NCBI RefSeq assembly: GCF_001654915.1
Contig: NZ_LXEQ01000052.1
Source: Buttiauxella ferragutiae
Lineage (GTDB): Bacteria; Pseudomonadota; Gammaproteobacteria; Enterobacterales; Enterobacteriaceae
DNA length: 64,000 nucleotides
Direction: 5' to 3' (one strand)
Position numbers and translations under genes: made by a program. Below the pieces are notes generated by a model. It worked only from the letters and a program-made list of their open reading frames with translations. It made no database searches and was not told the origin of the DNA. Shown in pieces: positions 26,914 through 36,463 of the stretch (positions within the stretch are counted from its first letter, which is position 1; each line of letters starts with the position of its first letter).

Positions 26914-28254
26914 TTATGCAATATTGATGGACGCTCCGCGGCCGATTGCATAATAAACAAAGCCGCGCTTGCTGAGTCTCTCAGGATCATACAGGTTACG
27001 GCCGTCAAAGATAACCGGTTGCTTTAGTGATTTCTTAATTGCATCGAAATCAGGTGCACGGAAACTTTGCCACTCTGTACAAATAACCAGAGCATCTGCA
27101 TCTTGTAATGCAGCTTCTTTGGTACCCATCAATTTCAGGTCTGAACGATGTCCGTAAATGCGCTGGGTTTCATCCATTGCTTCCGGGTCATACGCCTGCA
27201 CCTGAGCACCGCGTTCCCAAAGCGCTTCCATCAGGACGCGGCTTGAGGCTTCACGCATATCGTCAGTATTCGGTTTGAAAGAGAGCCCCCACAGCGCGAA
27301 GGTCTTGCCTTTCAGGTCTTCACCAAAGTGACGAGAAATAAACTCAGGGAGTTTTAACTTCTGGTCGTGGTTTACCTCTTCTACTGCTTGCAGAATACGT
27401 GGCGTATAGCCAATCTGCTGAGCAGTACGAATCAGTGCCTGCACATCTTTAGGGAAGCAGGACCCACCATAACCGCAGCCAGGATAGATAAAGCTGTAAC
27501 CGATGCGCGAGTCAGAACCGATACCCATACGCACTTTCTCGATATCCGCACCCAGACGTTCTGCCAGGTTAGAGATTTCGTTCATAAAGCTGATTTTAGT
27601 CGCCAGCATGCAGTTGGCTGCGTACTTGGTCAACTCGGCGCTACGGATATCCATCAGGATCATACGGTCATGATTGCGGTTGAACGGTTCATACAGTTCA
27701 CGCAATAAATCGACCACATCATCGTTATCAGTACCGATAACAATACGCTCAGGGCGCATACAGTCAGAAACTGCGGCACCTTCCTTCAGGAATTCAGGGT
27801 TAGAAACTACATCGAATGGAATTTCTACGCCACGCGCTTTCAGTGTTTCTTCCATTACGCTGCGCACTCTGTCTGCGGTTCCGACTGGAACGGTAGACTT
27901 ATCGAGCACAACTTTATGAGAAGTCATGTGCTGCGCGATGGTACGCGCCACAGCTGTGACATATTTCAGATCAGCAGAGCCGTCTTCATCAGGCGGCGTG
28001 CCAACAGCAATAAATTGCATTTCACCATGATGAACACCCATTTCAGCATCCGTGCTGAACTGCAAACGGCCTTCTTCATAGTTTTTCTTAACCAGTGGCG
28101 TTAAGCCAGGTTCAAAAATCGGGATCACGCCGTTTTTCAGATTTTCAACTTTCTTCGCATCGACATCTATGCACATCACTTCGTGACCGACTTCTGCAAG
28201 CACCGCAGCCTGCACAAGTCCAACATAGCCGATACCAAATACAGTAACTTTCAT
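26914..28254 (-). CDS. ugd: UDP-glucose 6-dehydrogenase
   Basis: 446 residues. It oxidises UDP-glucose to UDP-glucuronate with two NAD. The N-terminal Rossmann fold starts KVTVFGIGYVGLVQAAVLAEVGHEV. The catalytic cysteine lies in YPGCGYGGSCFPKD, and the C-terminal UDP-binding domain has FALWGLSFKPNTDDMREA. It is the longer form of the enzyme, not the 388-residue form of the E. coli colanic-acid region, so it may be a second-type ugd. It lies 24 bases after galU, which supplies its substrate. Confidence 0.93.
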   Translation of the reverse strand: MKVTVFGIGYVGLVQAAVLAEVGHEVMCIDVDAKKVENLKNGVIPIFEPGLTPLVKKNYEEGRLQFSTDAEMGVHHGEMQFIAVGTPPDEDGSADLKYVTAVARTIAQHMTSHKVVLDKSTVPVGTADRVRSVMEETLKARGVEIPFDVVSNPEFLKEGAAVSDCMRPERIVIGTDNDDVVDLLRELYEPFNRNHDRMILMDIRSAELTKYAANCMLATKISFMNEISNLAERLGADIEKVRMGIGSDSRIGYSFIYPGCGYGGSCFPKDVQALIRTAQQIGYTPRILQAVEEVNHDQKLKLPEFISRHFGEDLKGKTFALWGLSFKPNTDDMREASSRVLMEALWERGAQVQAYDPEAMDETQRIYGHRSDLKLMGTKEAALQDADALVICTEWQSFRAPDFDAIKKSLKQPVIFDGRNLYDPERLSKRGFVYYAIGRGASINIA

Positions 28255-28278
28255 CTTTCTATCCTGCGTTGAAATGAA

Positions 28279-29187
28279 TTACTTTTTCGCGCCAACAATC
28301 TCTTCTAACCAGGCTTTAAAATCTGGCCCCAGAGAACTATGACGGATACCGTATTCCACAAACGCCTGCATGTAGCCGAGTTTATTACCGCAGTCATGGC
28401 TAACGCCTTTCATGTGGTAGGCTTCAACAGTCTGTTTTTCCATCAACATAGCGATGGAGTCAGTCAGCTGAATTTCATCGCCAGCACCCGGAGGCGTTTT
28501 GGACAGCAGCGGCCAGATATCTGCCGTCAGGACATAACGCCCCACTACAGCAAGATTGGATGGCGCAACATTTGCTTTCGGCTTCTCAACGATACCCACC
28601 ATTGGCACGCTATCGCCTGCGTTCAATTCAACGCCTTTGCAGTCAACAACACCATAAGCCGTCACATCTTCTACGGGCTCAACCATGATTTGGCTGTGGC
28701 CTGTAGCATCAAAACGTTTGATCATTTCAGCCAGGTTATCCTGGGAAAGATCAGATTCGAACTCATCAAGGATCACATCAGGCAGGATTACCGCAACTGG
28801 CTCATCACCCACAACCGGGTGAGCACACAACACAGCGTGACCAAGGCCTTTTGCCAGACCCTGTCGAACCTGCATAATCGTGACATGTGGAGGGCAGATA
28901 GCCTGAACTTCTTCCAACAACTGGCGCTTAACGCGTTTTTCCAGCATCGCTTCCAGTTCGAAACTGGTATCGAAATGGTTTTCGATGGAGTTTTTCGAAG
29001 AGTGAGTCACCAGAACAATTTCAGTAATACCTGCGGCGATACATTCGTTGACCACATACTGAATTAAAGGTTTATCAACCAAAGGCAACATCTCTTTAGG
29101 AATAGCCTTAGTAGCCGGTAACATACGCGTGCCTAATCCCGCGACAGGGATTACTGCTTTTCTTACTTTTGAATTAAGGGCAGCCAT
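28279..29187 (-). CDS. galU: UTP-glucose-1-phosphate uridylyltransferase
   Basis: 302 residues, as in E. coli. It makes UDP-glucose from UTP and glucose-1-phosphate for the lipopolysaccharide core, osmoregulated glucans and trehalose. The nucleotide-binding loop VIPVAGLGTRMLPATKAIPKEMLPL is near the N terminus; also PDVILDE and GAGDEIQLTDSI. The start at 29187 (MAALNSK) has AGGAGA upstream; an in-frame start at 29211 is not needed. First gene of a three-gene operon with ugd and uge. Confidence 0.96.
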   Translation of the reverse strand: MAALNSKVRKAVIPVAGLGTRMLPATKAIPKEMLPLVDKPLIQYVVNECIAAGITEIVLVTHSSKNSIENHFDTSFELEAMLEKRVKRQLLEEVQAICPPHVTIMQVRQGLAKGLGHAVLCAHPVVGDEPVAVILPDVILDEFESDLSQDNLAEMIKRFDATGHSQIMVEPVEDVTAYGVVDCKGVELNAGDSVPMVGIVEKPKANVAPSNLAVVGRYVLTADIWPLLSKTPPGAGDEIQLTDSIAMLMEKQTVEAYHMKGVSHDCGNKLGYMQAFVEYGIRHSSLGPDFKAWLEEIVGAKK

Positions 29188-29386
29188 TGAAAAATCTCCT
29201 GGACTGTTCAAGTTTTCACTTGCAAGTCAATTAAAAAACGCCTCGAGTATATCAGCTTAAAAATGAAATCTACGGCTGTTTACCCGATGCGTTGGTAATT
29301 TAAGATAAATACGAATGAGTTAATTGCGATATTAACACCCACGCTGTCAGGGGAGAAAAACTAAATGTTTTCAGTCGTCCAGATGC

Positions 29387-30400
29387 TCATTCCGCAGACA
29401 ACATCAGGCGTAATCGCCCGCCCGTACCCCAAACCTGGCACTGCCAGGATTCGCAGCGCTGGCTGATTTGGTTGAGGTAAGTATTGCCCAGGGTTCCTAA
29501 CGGCACACCGTTGCTGACCTGGATTTGATGCTCGCCGGTATTTAAGGTGGCATTCAGCCCCGCCGAGACCAAAATCAGATTTTTGAGCTCGCTATGATAA
29601 TAGCCCACCATCAACGGGAATTGGCCGGTCAAATTCGCCTGGCGTAATAACTGGTTCACTTGTTTAAGTAAATTCCCTAACTCTGGTAAGCGCTGGCGTT
29701 GCTGGGAAAGATGCTCTTGCAGTAAGCCATTAAATAACGCGCGTAATAACAACGCGGCTAATACACCGTTATCCCCGGCACGGGTCACATCAAGACAATA
29801 AAATGCCAGATCGTTTTCTGAAAGCGGCGCGATATCCAGCACAAGCCCAGGCTGATTAAGGGTGATCAGTTGACGGTAATTGATGCGGCAGTGCGACATC
29901 ACTTGTTGCACGGGAGGTTGCAACTCTTGCAATAATTTGGATGCTGCCTGCGGGTCGCTAACCAGCGCGTCCCAGTCTTTAAATAATCGCTCTTCTTCTT
30001 CGACACGAGAATTGAACATGTTGGGATAGAGGCAGGCGAACACCGTTTCACGCAGGCGGTTGAGATCTTTAATCGGTTTGAGCAAGACATCCTGCACACC
30101 AAAGCGTAATGCTTTGGCGATATCTGACATATTTTCGGTGGCCGAAATGACCAGTATCGGCGTTTGAATCCCTTCATTACGCAAATGCTCTACCAGTTTT
30201 AGCCCGTTCATGCGCGGCATAGCCAGATCGCAAATCAACAAATCAGGGGCTAAATGGCTCATTTTCTCCAGCGCATCAATGCCATCTGTGGCAACCGTAA
30301 TTATCGCCCCTAAAGAGGTAAGGTAATTATCCAGCAAAGAGCGGAAAACGGGCTCATCCTCAACAATGAGGATGAGCTTTCCATCGAGTGGCTGTGTCAT
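29387..30400 (-). CDS. rssB: RpoS adaptor/response regulator RssB
   Basis: 337 residues. The N-terminal receiver domain has the phosphorylated Asp58 in LLICDLAMPRMNG and the Lys in VLLKPIKD. The C-terminal half is a PP2C-like pseudophosphatase domain. RssB delivers the stationary-phase sigma factor RpoS to the ClpXP protease. The start at 30400 (MTQPLDGK) lies behind GGGGAG; an in-frame start 21 bases upstream is not supported. It follows rssA by 92 bases, as in E. coli. Confidence 0.95.
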   Translation of the reverse strand: MTQPLDGKLILIVEDEPVFRSLLDNYLTSLGAIITVATDGIDALEKMSHLAPDLLICDLAMPRMNGLKLVEHLRNEGIQTPILVISATENMSDIAKALRFGVQDVLLKPIKDLNRLRETVFACLYPNMFNSRVEEEERLFKDWDALVSDPQAASKLLQELQPPVQQVMSHCRINYRQLITLNQPGLVLDIAPLSENDLAFYCLDVTRAGDNGVLAALLLRALFNGLLQEHLSQQRQRLPELGNLLKQVNQLLRQANLTGQFPLMVGYYHSELKNLILVSAGLNATLNTGEHQIQVSNGVPLGTLGNTYLNQISQRCESWQCQVWGTGGRLRLMLSAE

Positions 30401-30492
30401 GTGCGCTCCCCTGACTGGCAATAATTAAATAGTGGCATGGTATGGCCTTGGTCGCCTGTCAGAATTGCCAGAAGTCATGTAAATCAGAAAAT

Positions 30493-31401
30493 TCATTCAT
30501 GGGTACGAACCAGTGGCAGCAACTCATCTATCTTTTTTTCAACCGCCAGGCTCCCGGCACTGATCGCCTCAGCGGCACGGTGGAAATCCAGAGTTGAAAT
30601 CTGCGGGCAGAAAGGTTGCAGCAAAATATCTGGTGGGTCGCCCGCCATACGGTTGCGTTTCAGGCGGTTTTCCAACACTTGAATGGAAGTGGTCATGATT
30701 TCCATCGCCGTTGGCGTAGTACTGGCTCGTCGGGTGGTGATTTTACCCAGTTGCTCACGCAACCGTCCGCGCCAGCTATCAGGTTGCACCTGGTTGTCTG
30801 CCAATGGCGTCGTCATATTGACGGAAAGTAAATCTTGCTGCATCAGATGCGCGTCGTGCTGTAGATCGACTGCGATAACGATATCGGCCCCTAACGCTCG
30901 GGTTAGCGACACTGGCACAGGGTTGACCACCGCACCATCCACCAGCCAATAACCGTTGTATCCAACAGGCGACAACAACCCAGGCATGCTACAAGACGCA
31001 CGAACCGCCTGATGCAGATCACCATCCGTGAACCATAGCTCGCGGCCAGTACTTAAATTGGTGGCAACGGAACCGAAGCGCAGCGCGCAGTCTTCAATAT
31101 TTTCTTCGGTGATTATCTTGCGAATGTTATTGAACACTCTTTCGCCACGCAACAAACCGCCACGGCGCCAGGAAAGATCCATCAGTCGCAGAACATCCCA
31201 ATAGCCGAACGAGCGCACCCACCGTTCCATCATAGGCAAGCGATTACTGGCATAAGCGGCACCGACCAGTGCCCCTACGGAGCAACCTGCAACGATATCA
31301 ATCTGAATGCCTGCACGTTTTAACGCATTAATGACACCAATATGCGCCCATCCTTTTGCTGCTCCCGACCCTAACGCCAGGCCGATCTTTACCTGTCTCA
31401 T
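30493..31401 (-). CDS. rssA: patatin-like phospholipase family protein RssA
   Basis: 302 residues. Patatin features: the oxyanion loop GSGAAKGWAHIG at the N terminus, the nucleophile elbow GCSVG and the catalytic Asp in DGAVVNPVPVS. It is a putative serine lipid hydrolase; despite the name no direct role in RpoS turnover is established. It is co-directional with rssB and divergent from ychJ. Confidence 0.93.
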   Translation of the reverse strand: MRQVKIGLALGSGAAKGWAHIGVINALKRAGIQIDIVAGCSVGALVGAAYASNRLPMMERWVRSFGYWDVLRLMDLSWRRGGLLRGERVFNNIRKIITEENIEDCALRFGSVATNLSTGRELWFTDGDLHQAVRASCSMPGLLSPVGYNGYWLVDGAVVNPVPVSLTRALGADIVIAVDLQHDAHLMQQDLLSVNMTTPLADNQVQPDSWRGRLREQLGKITTRRASTTPTAMEIMTTSIQVLENRLKRNRMAGDPPDILLQPFCPQISTLDFHRAAEAISAGSLAVEKKIDELLPLVRTHE

Positions 31402-31516
31402 TCCGCCTCGGTCTTTGTTCCCCGGTATATCATCCGTGACGAAGTCGCCACTGCTCAGTTAACATATCAACCCCGCGTATTTACGCCGACTCTTTTTTTG
31501 TAACCAAGGAGATGCT

Positions 31517-31975
31517 GTGTCGCAACTTTGCCCATGTGGTAGCGGTCTGGAGTATAGCTTATGTTGCCAGCCTTACCTACGCGCAGACCGGTATGCGCCA
31601 ACCCCGTCACAGCTTATGCGCTCACGTTATACCGCCTATGTGATGCAGGAAGCAGATTATTTGGTAACAAGCTGGTATCCGCAGACACGCAGCCCGACAC
31701 TGAAAAGCGATATTTCGGGTAGTTTTGCAACGACACATTGGCTGGGTTTGACGGTGTATGAAACCGCTGACGGACGTGATGAGAACGAAGGTTTCGTCGC
31801 TTTCGTGGCGCGTTTTGAAGAGCAAGGCGTAGAAAGTGCCATCATCGAACGTTCGCGTTTCTTAAAGGAAAACGGTCAGTGGTACTATGCTGATGGGATG
31901 CGCCCACAGTTTGGCCGTAATGACCCCTGCCCTTGCGGCTCCGGGAAAAAATTTAAAAAGTGCTGTGGCCGATAA
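31517..31975 (+). CDS. ychJ: YchJ family SEC-C metal-binding protein
   Basis: 152 residues, as in E. coli. SEC-C-type zinc motifs lie at both ends (CPCGSGLEYSLCC at the N terminus and CPCGSGKKFKKCC at the C terminus) around an NTF2-like middle part (LMRSRYTAYVMQEADYLVTSWYP). It starts with GTG at 31517 behind AAGGAG. Function unknown; SEC-C motifs often bind zinc and sometimes ribosomes or SecB. Confidence 0.93.
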   Translation: MSQLCPCGSGLEYSLCCQPYLRADRYAPTPSQLMRSRYTAYVMQEADYLVTSWYPQTRSPTLKSDISGSFATTHWLGLTVYETADGRDENEGFVAFVARFEEQGVESAIIERSRFLKENGQWYYADGMRPQFGRNDPCPCGSGKKFKKCCGR

Positions 31976-32028
31976 CGAGCCGTGGCAGACATTGAAGCAA
32001 ATACACGCACAACAGGACTTACCAAGCG

Positions 32029-32871
32029 ATGCAAGCATTACAACGAAAAGTACTACGCACCATCTGCCCTGACGCAAAAGGGTTAATCGCCAAGATCACC
32101 AATATTTGTTACAAACACGAGCTGAACATTGTTCAGAACAATGAGTTTGTTGACCATCGCACCGGTCGCTTCTTTATGCGTACCGAGCTTGAAGGTATTT
32201 TCAACGACAACACCCTGTTGGCCGATTTAGATAGCGCATTGCCTGAAGGTTCGGTGCGTGAGTTAACGCCTGCTGGCCGTCGCCGCGTCGTCATTCTGGT
32301 GACCAAAGAAGCGCACTGCCTGGGCGATCTATTAATGAAAGCCAACTACGGCGGCCTGGATGTCGAAATTGCCGCGGTTATCGGCAATCACGAAACGCTG
32401 CGCACTCTGGTAGAACGTTTTGATATTCCGTTTGAGTTGGTGAGCCATGAAGGGCTGACTCGTGAAGATCACGATAAGCAGATGGCAGATGCCATTGAAG
32501 CGCACAAACCGGATTACGTGGTACTGGCAAAATATATGCGCGTATTGACGCCAGAATTTGTTTCACGCTTCCCGAACCAGATTATCAATATCCACCATTC
32601 GTTCCTGCCGGCGTTTATCGGCGCTCGTCCTTATCACCAGGCATACGAACGTGGCGTGAAGATCATCGGTGCCACCGCGCACTATGTGAATGACAATCTG
32701 GATGAAGGCCCAATCATCATGCAGGATGTAATTCACGTCGATCACACCTACACCGCAGAAGATATGATGCGCGCCGGGCGTGATGTTGAGAAAAACGTTT
32801 TAAGCCGCGCGTTATACCAGGTACTGGCGCAACGCGTGTTTGTTTATGGCAATCGCACCATCATTCTCTAG
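32029..32871 (+). CDS. purU: formyltetrahydrofolate deformylase
   Basis: 280 residues. It hydrolyses 10-formyltetrahydrofolate to formate and tetrahydrofolate; the formate is used by PurT in purine synthesis. An N-terminal ACT domain (about 1-85), which senses glycine/methionine balance in E. coli, precedes a formyltransferase-like catalytic domain with IINIHHSFLPAFIGARPY and the Asp in NDNLDEGPII. The sequence is nearly collinear with E. coli PurU. Confidence 0.97.
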   Translation: MQALQRKVLRTICPDAKGLIAKITNICYKHELNIVQNNEFVDHRTGRFFMRTELEGIFNDNTLLADLDSALPEGSVRELTPAGRRRVVILVTKEAHCLGDLLMKANYGGLDVEIAAVIGNHETLRTLVERFDIPFELVSHEGLTREDHDKQMADAIEAHKPDYVVLAKYMRVLTPEFVSRFPNQIINIHHSFLPAFIGARPYHQAYERGVKIIGATAHYVNDNLDEGPIIMQDVIHVDHTYTAEDMMRAGRDVEKNVLSRALYQVLAQRVFVYGNRTIIL

Positions 32872-32951
32872 CTGTTGGCGTATGAATTGTTTAGCTTTAC
32901 AACGTTACGTGTAAAAAAACGGCAAACGATTCATTTTCTTACAGTGAATGC

Positions 32952-32985
32952 TTTACAGCGGCGCTTCATTTGATATGATGCGCCC
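32952..32985 (+). promoter_or_regulatory. stable-RNA promoter of the tRNA-Tyr operon
   Basis: TTTACA (32952-32957), 16 bases, TATGAT (32974-32979), then the GC-rich discriminator GCGCCCCGC. This architecture is the mark of promoters under stringent control, like E. coli tyrT. Confidence 0.87.
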
Positions 32986-33037
32986 CGCTTCCAGACAAAG
33001 GACGCGAGCAAGAAAGCCAACAAAATGTAATACCCCT

Positions 33038-33122
<85 letters not shown>

Positions 33123-33165
33123 TCTTCAAGCTTCAAAAGCACGGCCTGTAATAGCAAACACCCCT

Positions 33166-33250
<85 letters not shown>

Positions 33251-33305
33251 TCTCTTAGTAATAACTCCCGAACTTATCCAAATCGCACCATACTCAGCAT
33301 TTCTT

Positions 33306-33335
33306 GTTGGATGACGCTTCGCTTATCCAACCTAC
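33306..33335. repeat. REP element
   Basis: GTTGGATGACGCTTCGC, then TTATCCAACCTAC: a REP palindrome (TTGGAT/ATCCAA) in the opposite orientation to the two units that follow. Confidence 0.8.
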
Positions 33336-33373
33336 AAAACCAAAATTCAAAACCAAAATTCAAAACCAAAATC

Positions 33374-33487
33374 AAAACCGAACCGTAGGTCGGATAAGCG
33401 CAACGTCATCCGACACAGCCACTACAAAACCAAAACCAAAACCGAACCGTAGGTCGGATAAGCGCAGCGTCATCTGACACAGCCACG
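33374..33487. repeat. tandem duplicated REP unit (64-base period)
   Basis: Two copies of a unit starting AAAACCGAACCGTAGGTCGG (33374 and 33438) and running through GATAAGCGCA, CGTCATC and GACACAGCCAC; I see two differences in the shared part. The REP cores are at 33385-33415 and 33449-33480. Before them AAAACCAAAATTC is repeated imperfectly from about 33336. Together with the unit at 33306 this is a BIME-like cluster filling the space between tRNA-Tyr and narI. Confidence 0.85.
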
Positions 33488-33549
33488 CCAACAAAAGCAC
33501 AAAAAAATACCCGGCCTAAGCCAGGTATCTTCAAATTAAACAACAAAAC

Positions 33550-34227
33550 TTAGCGACGAGCGCGAACCACCTGATACTTACGCGTCAAATACTCCACCGG
33601 CGCGCTCCATACATGCACCAGACGGGTGAACGGGAATAACAGGAATAGCGTCATACCCAATACCAAATGCACGCGGAAGATAAACGCCACGCCATCAAGG
33701 TGCTCAGATGCACCGCCCTGGAACGTCACCACTGCCTGCGCCCAGCCGACCAGTTTCATCATCTCGCTGCCATCCATATGTTGGGCAGAGAATGGAATGG
33801 TCAACAAGCCCAGTGCGCACTGAATCATCAACAGGCTAAGGATCAGTATATCCGCCGTCGTTGATGTCGCACGAATCCGCGGGTTAAACAGACGACGCTT
33901 AAGCAGCAACAAACCACCCACCAGCGTCATCACGCCACATGCACCACCGGCAATCATCGCCATTTTCTGCTTCACATCGATAGGCAGGAAAGACTCATAC
34001 ATCCAGTGCGGCGTTAACATCCCCAGTAAGTGACCAGCGAAAATCCCCAGAATCCCGATATGGAACAGGTTGGACGCCAGGTTCATCCCTTTGCGATCCA
34101 GCATCTGACTGGAACCGGCTTTCCAGGTGTACTGGCCGTAGTCGTAACGCAACCAACTGCCGAGCAGGAATACCGTGCCGCAAATGTACGGATAGATGTC
34201 GTAGAAGAACACATTGAGAAATTGCAT
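33550..34227 (-). CDS. narI: respiratory nitrate reductase gamma subunit (cytochrome b)
   Basis: 225 residues, five membrane helices. It carries the two b hemes that take electrons from quinol and pass them to NarH. The haem-ligand helices contain NLFHIGILGIFAGHLLGM and FRVHLVLGMTLFLLFPFTRLVHVWS. It anchors NarGH to the inner membrane. It lies 2 bases after narJ; last gene of narGHJI. Confidence 0.96.
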   Translation of the reverse strand: MQFLNVFFYDIYPYICGTVFLLGSWLRYDYGQYTWKAGSSQMLDRKGMNLASNLFHIGILGIFAGHLLGMLTPHWMYESFLPIDVKQKMAMIAGGACGVMTLVGGLLLLKRRLFNPRIRATSTTADILILSLLMIQCALGLLTIPFSAQHMDGSEMMKLVGWAQAVVTFQGGASEHLDGVAFIFRVHLVLGMTLFLLFPFTRLVHVWSAPVEYLTRKYQVVRARR

Positions 34228-34229
34228 GA

Positions 34230-34931
34230 TTACTGTCCTCCGATATTCAGATACTGCGGAGCGACAGCCCCGGCAAAACGACGCTGATGGCTGCTGATTT
34301 CAGACTCGCCGCACCCTGCGTCAGCCACAAATTTCACCTGTTCTTCTTCCCAGACGGCGTCCAGTGCTTGCGGCGTATCATCACGTGCTTCATCAACGAT
34401 TTGCTGGCTAACGCTTTCCACCGCCACATCGCTTTGCGAGATAGCCAACAGCACATCAAACAGCGCCGCATAATCGCTTTCACGCTGTTTCAGGCGTGCT
34501 GCCAGCAGAGCCAGAATCGGCGCGACATCCTGCAAACCGCCACGCGCCTCGCTTTCTTCCCGCTGCGACAGATATTCCAGATACAGCGGCAGATGGTCCG
34601 GCAGCTCACGGCTGTCAATTTCCATACCCGCCTGCTGATACTGGTTCATCAGGTTGACCATCGCCTGGCCACGGTCACGAGATTCGCCGTGAACATGTTC
34701 AAACAACAGCAATGAAGTGGCGCGCCCACGGTCAAACAGCTGGCTGTAACTGGCCTGCGCATCCAGCAAATCACGGCTGCACAGCGCCGTAATAAAGCCG
34801 TTGAGTTGAGCAGCCTGTTGCAAATTAAGCGCCTCGCCCTCGGCTAAAGCATCGCGTAGCTCTTGTTGATGCTGCCAAAGAGCATCATCCGGGTACTCAA
34901 GCAAACGGGAAATGATCAGCAGCTCAATCAT
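34230..34931 (-). CDS. narJ: nitrate reductase assembly chaperone NarJ
   Basis: 233 residues, an acidic, mostly helical chaperone of the NarJ/TorD superfamily. It inserts the molybdenum cofactor and iron-sulphur cluster into NarG but is not part of the final enzyme. Typical blocks: LLEYPDDALW, YSQLFDRGRATSLLLFEHVHGESRDRGQAMVNL and LPLYLEYLS. Its ATG overlaps the narH stop by 4 bases. Confidence 0.96.
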   Translation of the reverse strand: MIELLIISRLLEYPDDALWQHQQELRDALAEGEALNLQQAAQLNGFITALCSRDLLDAQASYSQLFDRGRATSLLLFEHVHGESRDRGQAMVNLMNQYQQAGMEIDSRELPDHLPLYLEYLSQREESEARGGLQDVAPILALLAARLKQRESDYAALFDVLLAISQSDVAVESVSQQIVDEARDDTPQALDAVWEEEQVKFVADAGCGESEISSHQRRFAGAVAPQYLNIGGQ

Positions 34932-36463
34932 GGTTTTGGCTCCGTTTTGCTCGACACATCAATCGCGTCGATACGTTTGCTGTTGAACAGGTTGAATTTG
35001 CTATCAGAACCGTGGCAACCGTCGCCAAAACTGAAGCCGCAGCCTTTGCTTTCAGGGAACGCATCCGCCGCCAGCTCGCGGTGGCTTGATGGCACCACGA
35101 AACGATCTTCGTAGTTAGCAATCGCCAGATAGCGATACATTTCCTGCGCCTGTGCTTCCGTCAGCCCAACTTCTTCCAGTGCACGGGTATCAATAACGCC
35201 TTCGACCGTTTCAGCACGTTTGTAATGGCGCATCGCCATCATGCGTTTCAGCGCACGCAGCACCGGCGCGGTGTCGCCCGCCGTCAGCAAGTTCGCCAGG
35301 TATTCAACAGGAATACGCAGGCTTTCAACGTCAGGCAGAATGCCGGTATGCGGCAGTTCACCCGCGTCAGCCGCAGACTGAATTGGCGACAACGGCGGCA
35401 CATACCAAACCATCGGCAGCGTGCGATATTCCGGATGCAGCGGCAGCGCCAGCTTCCAGTCGATCGCCATTTTGTACACTGGCGACTGCTGCGCGGCATC
35501 AATCACACTCTGCGGCACGCCATCTTTCAGCGCCTGTTCGATAACCGCCGGGTCGTTCGGGTTGAGGAAAATACTCAACTGGCGCTCGTAGAGATCTTTT
35601 TCGTTCTCGGTACTGGCGGCCTGTTCAATGGCATCGGCGTCATACAACACCACGCCGAGGTAACGAATACGGCCCACACAGGTTTCCGAACAGACTGTCG
35701 GCATCCCCGCTTCAATACGCGGATAACAGAAAATGCACTTCTCTGATTTGCCGGTTTTCCAGTTGAAGTAGATCTTTTTGTACGGGCAACCGGTGATACA
35801 CATCCGCCAGCCGCGGCATTTGTCCTGGTCAATCAGCACAATGCCGTCTTCTTCACGCTTATAAATCGCCCCGCTTGGGCAAGTCGCGACACAGGCTGGA
35901 TTCAGGCAGTGTTCGCACAAGCGCGGCAAATACATCATGAAGGTGTTTTCGAACTGGCCGTACATCGCCTTCTGCATGTTCTGGAAGTTCTGATCTTTGG
36001 CGCGTTTTTCAAATTCGCCACCGAGGATCTCTTCCCAGTTCGGGCCCGCTTCGATTTTATTCATCCGCTGGCCGGTAATCAGCGAGCGCGGGCGCGCAAT
36101 CGGCTGGTGCTTGCCTTCCGGTGCGTTATGCAGATGCTGATAGTCGTAATCAAACGGCTCGTAATAATCGTCGATGCCCGGCAGATGCGGGTTAGCAAAG
36201 ATTTTACCCAGCAACATGGCGCGGTTACCCATGCGCGGTTGCAGTTTGCCGTTGATTTTACGGATCCAGCCCCCCTTCCATTTTTCCTGGTTTTCCCAGT
36301 CAGTTGGGTAGCCGGTTCCCGGTTTGGTTTCGACGTTGTTGAACCACGCGTACTCCATCCCTTCGCGGCTGGTCCAGACGTTTTTGCAGGTCACAGAACA
36401 GGTGTGACAGCCGATGCACTTATCAAGATTCAGCACCATGCCGACTTGTGAACGAATTTTCAT
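34928..36463 (-). CDS. narH: respiratory nitrate reductase beta subunit (iron-sulphur)
   Basis: 511 residues, electron-transfer subunit with three [4Fe-4S] clusters and one [3Fe-4S]. Cysteine groups are CIGCHTCSVTC, CEHCLNPACVATC, CRGWRMCITGC and CIFCYPRIEAG, followed by CSETC; the Trp in CRGWRMC in place of a Cys marks the [3Fe-4S] cluster. It passes electrons from NarI to NarG at the cytoplasmic face. It overlaps narG by 4 bases. Confidence 0.97.
   Translation of the reverse strand: MKIRSQVGMVLNLDKCIGCHTCSVTCKNVWTSREGMEYAWFNNVETKPGTGYPTDWENQEKWKGGWIRKINGKLQPRMGNRAMLLGKIFANPHLPGIDDYYEPFDYDYQHLHNAPEGKHQPIARPRSLITGQRMNKIEAGPNWEEILGGEFEKRAKDQNFQNMQKAMYGQFENTFMMYLPRLCEHCLNPACVATCPSGAIYKREEDGIVLIDQDKCRGWRMCITGCPYKKIYFNWKTGKSEKCIFCYPRIEAGMPTVCSETCVGRIRYLGVVLYDADAIEQAASTENEKDLYERQLSIFLNPNDPAVIEQALKDGVPQSVIDAAQQSPVYKMAIDWKLALPLHPEYRTLPMVWYVPPLSPIQSAADAGELPHTGILPDVESLRIPVEYLANLLTAGDTAPVLRALKRMMAMRHYKRAETVEGVIDTRALEEVGLTEAQAQEMYRYLAIANYEDRFVVPSSHRELAADAFPESKGCGFSFGDGCHGSDSKFNLFNSKRIDAIDVSSKTEPKP

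Noticed and set aside
33336..33448. Short repeated AAAACC-type units, considered as a CRISPR array
   Set aside because: Units are too short and uneven, with no spacers of constant length and no cas genes; they belong to the REP cluster.
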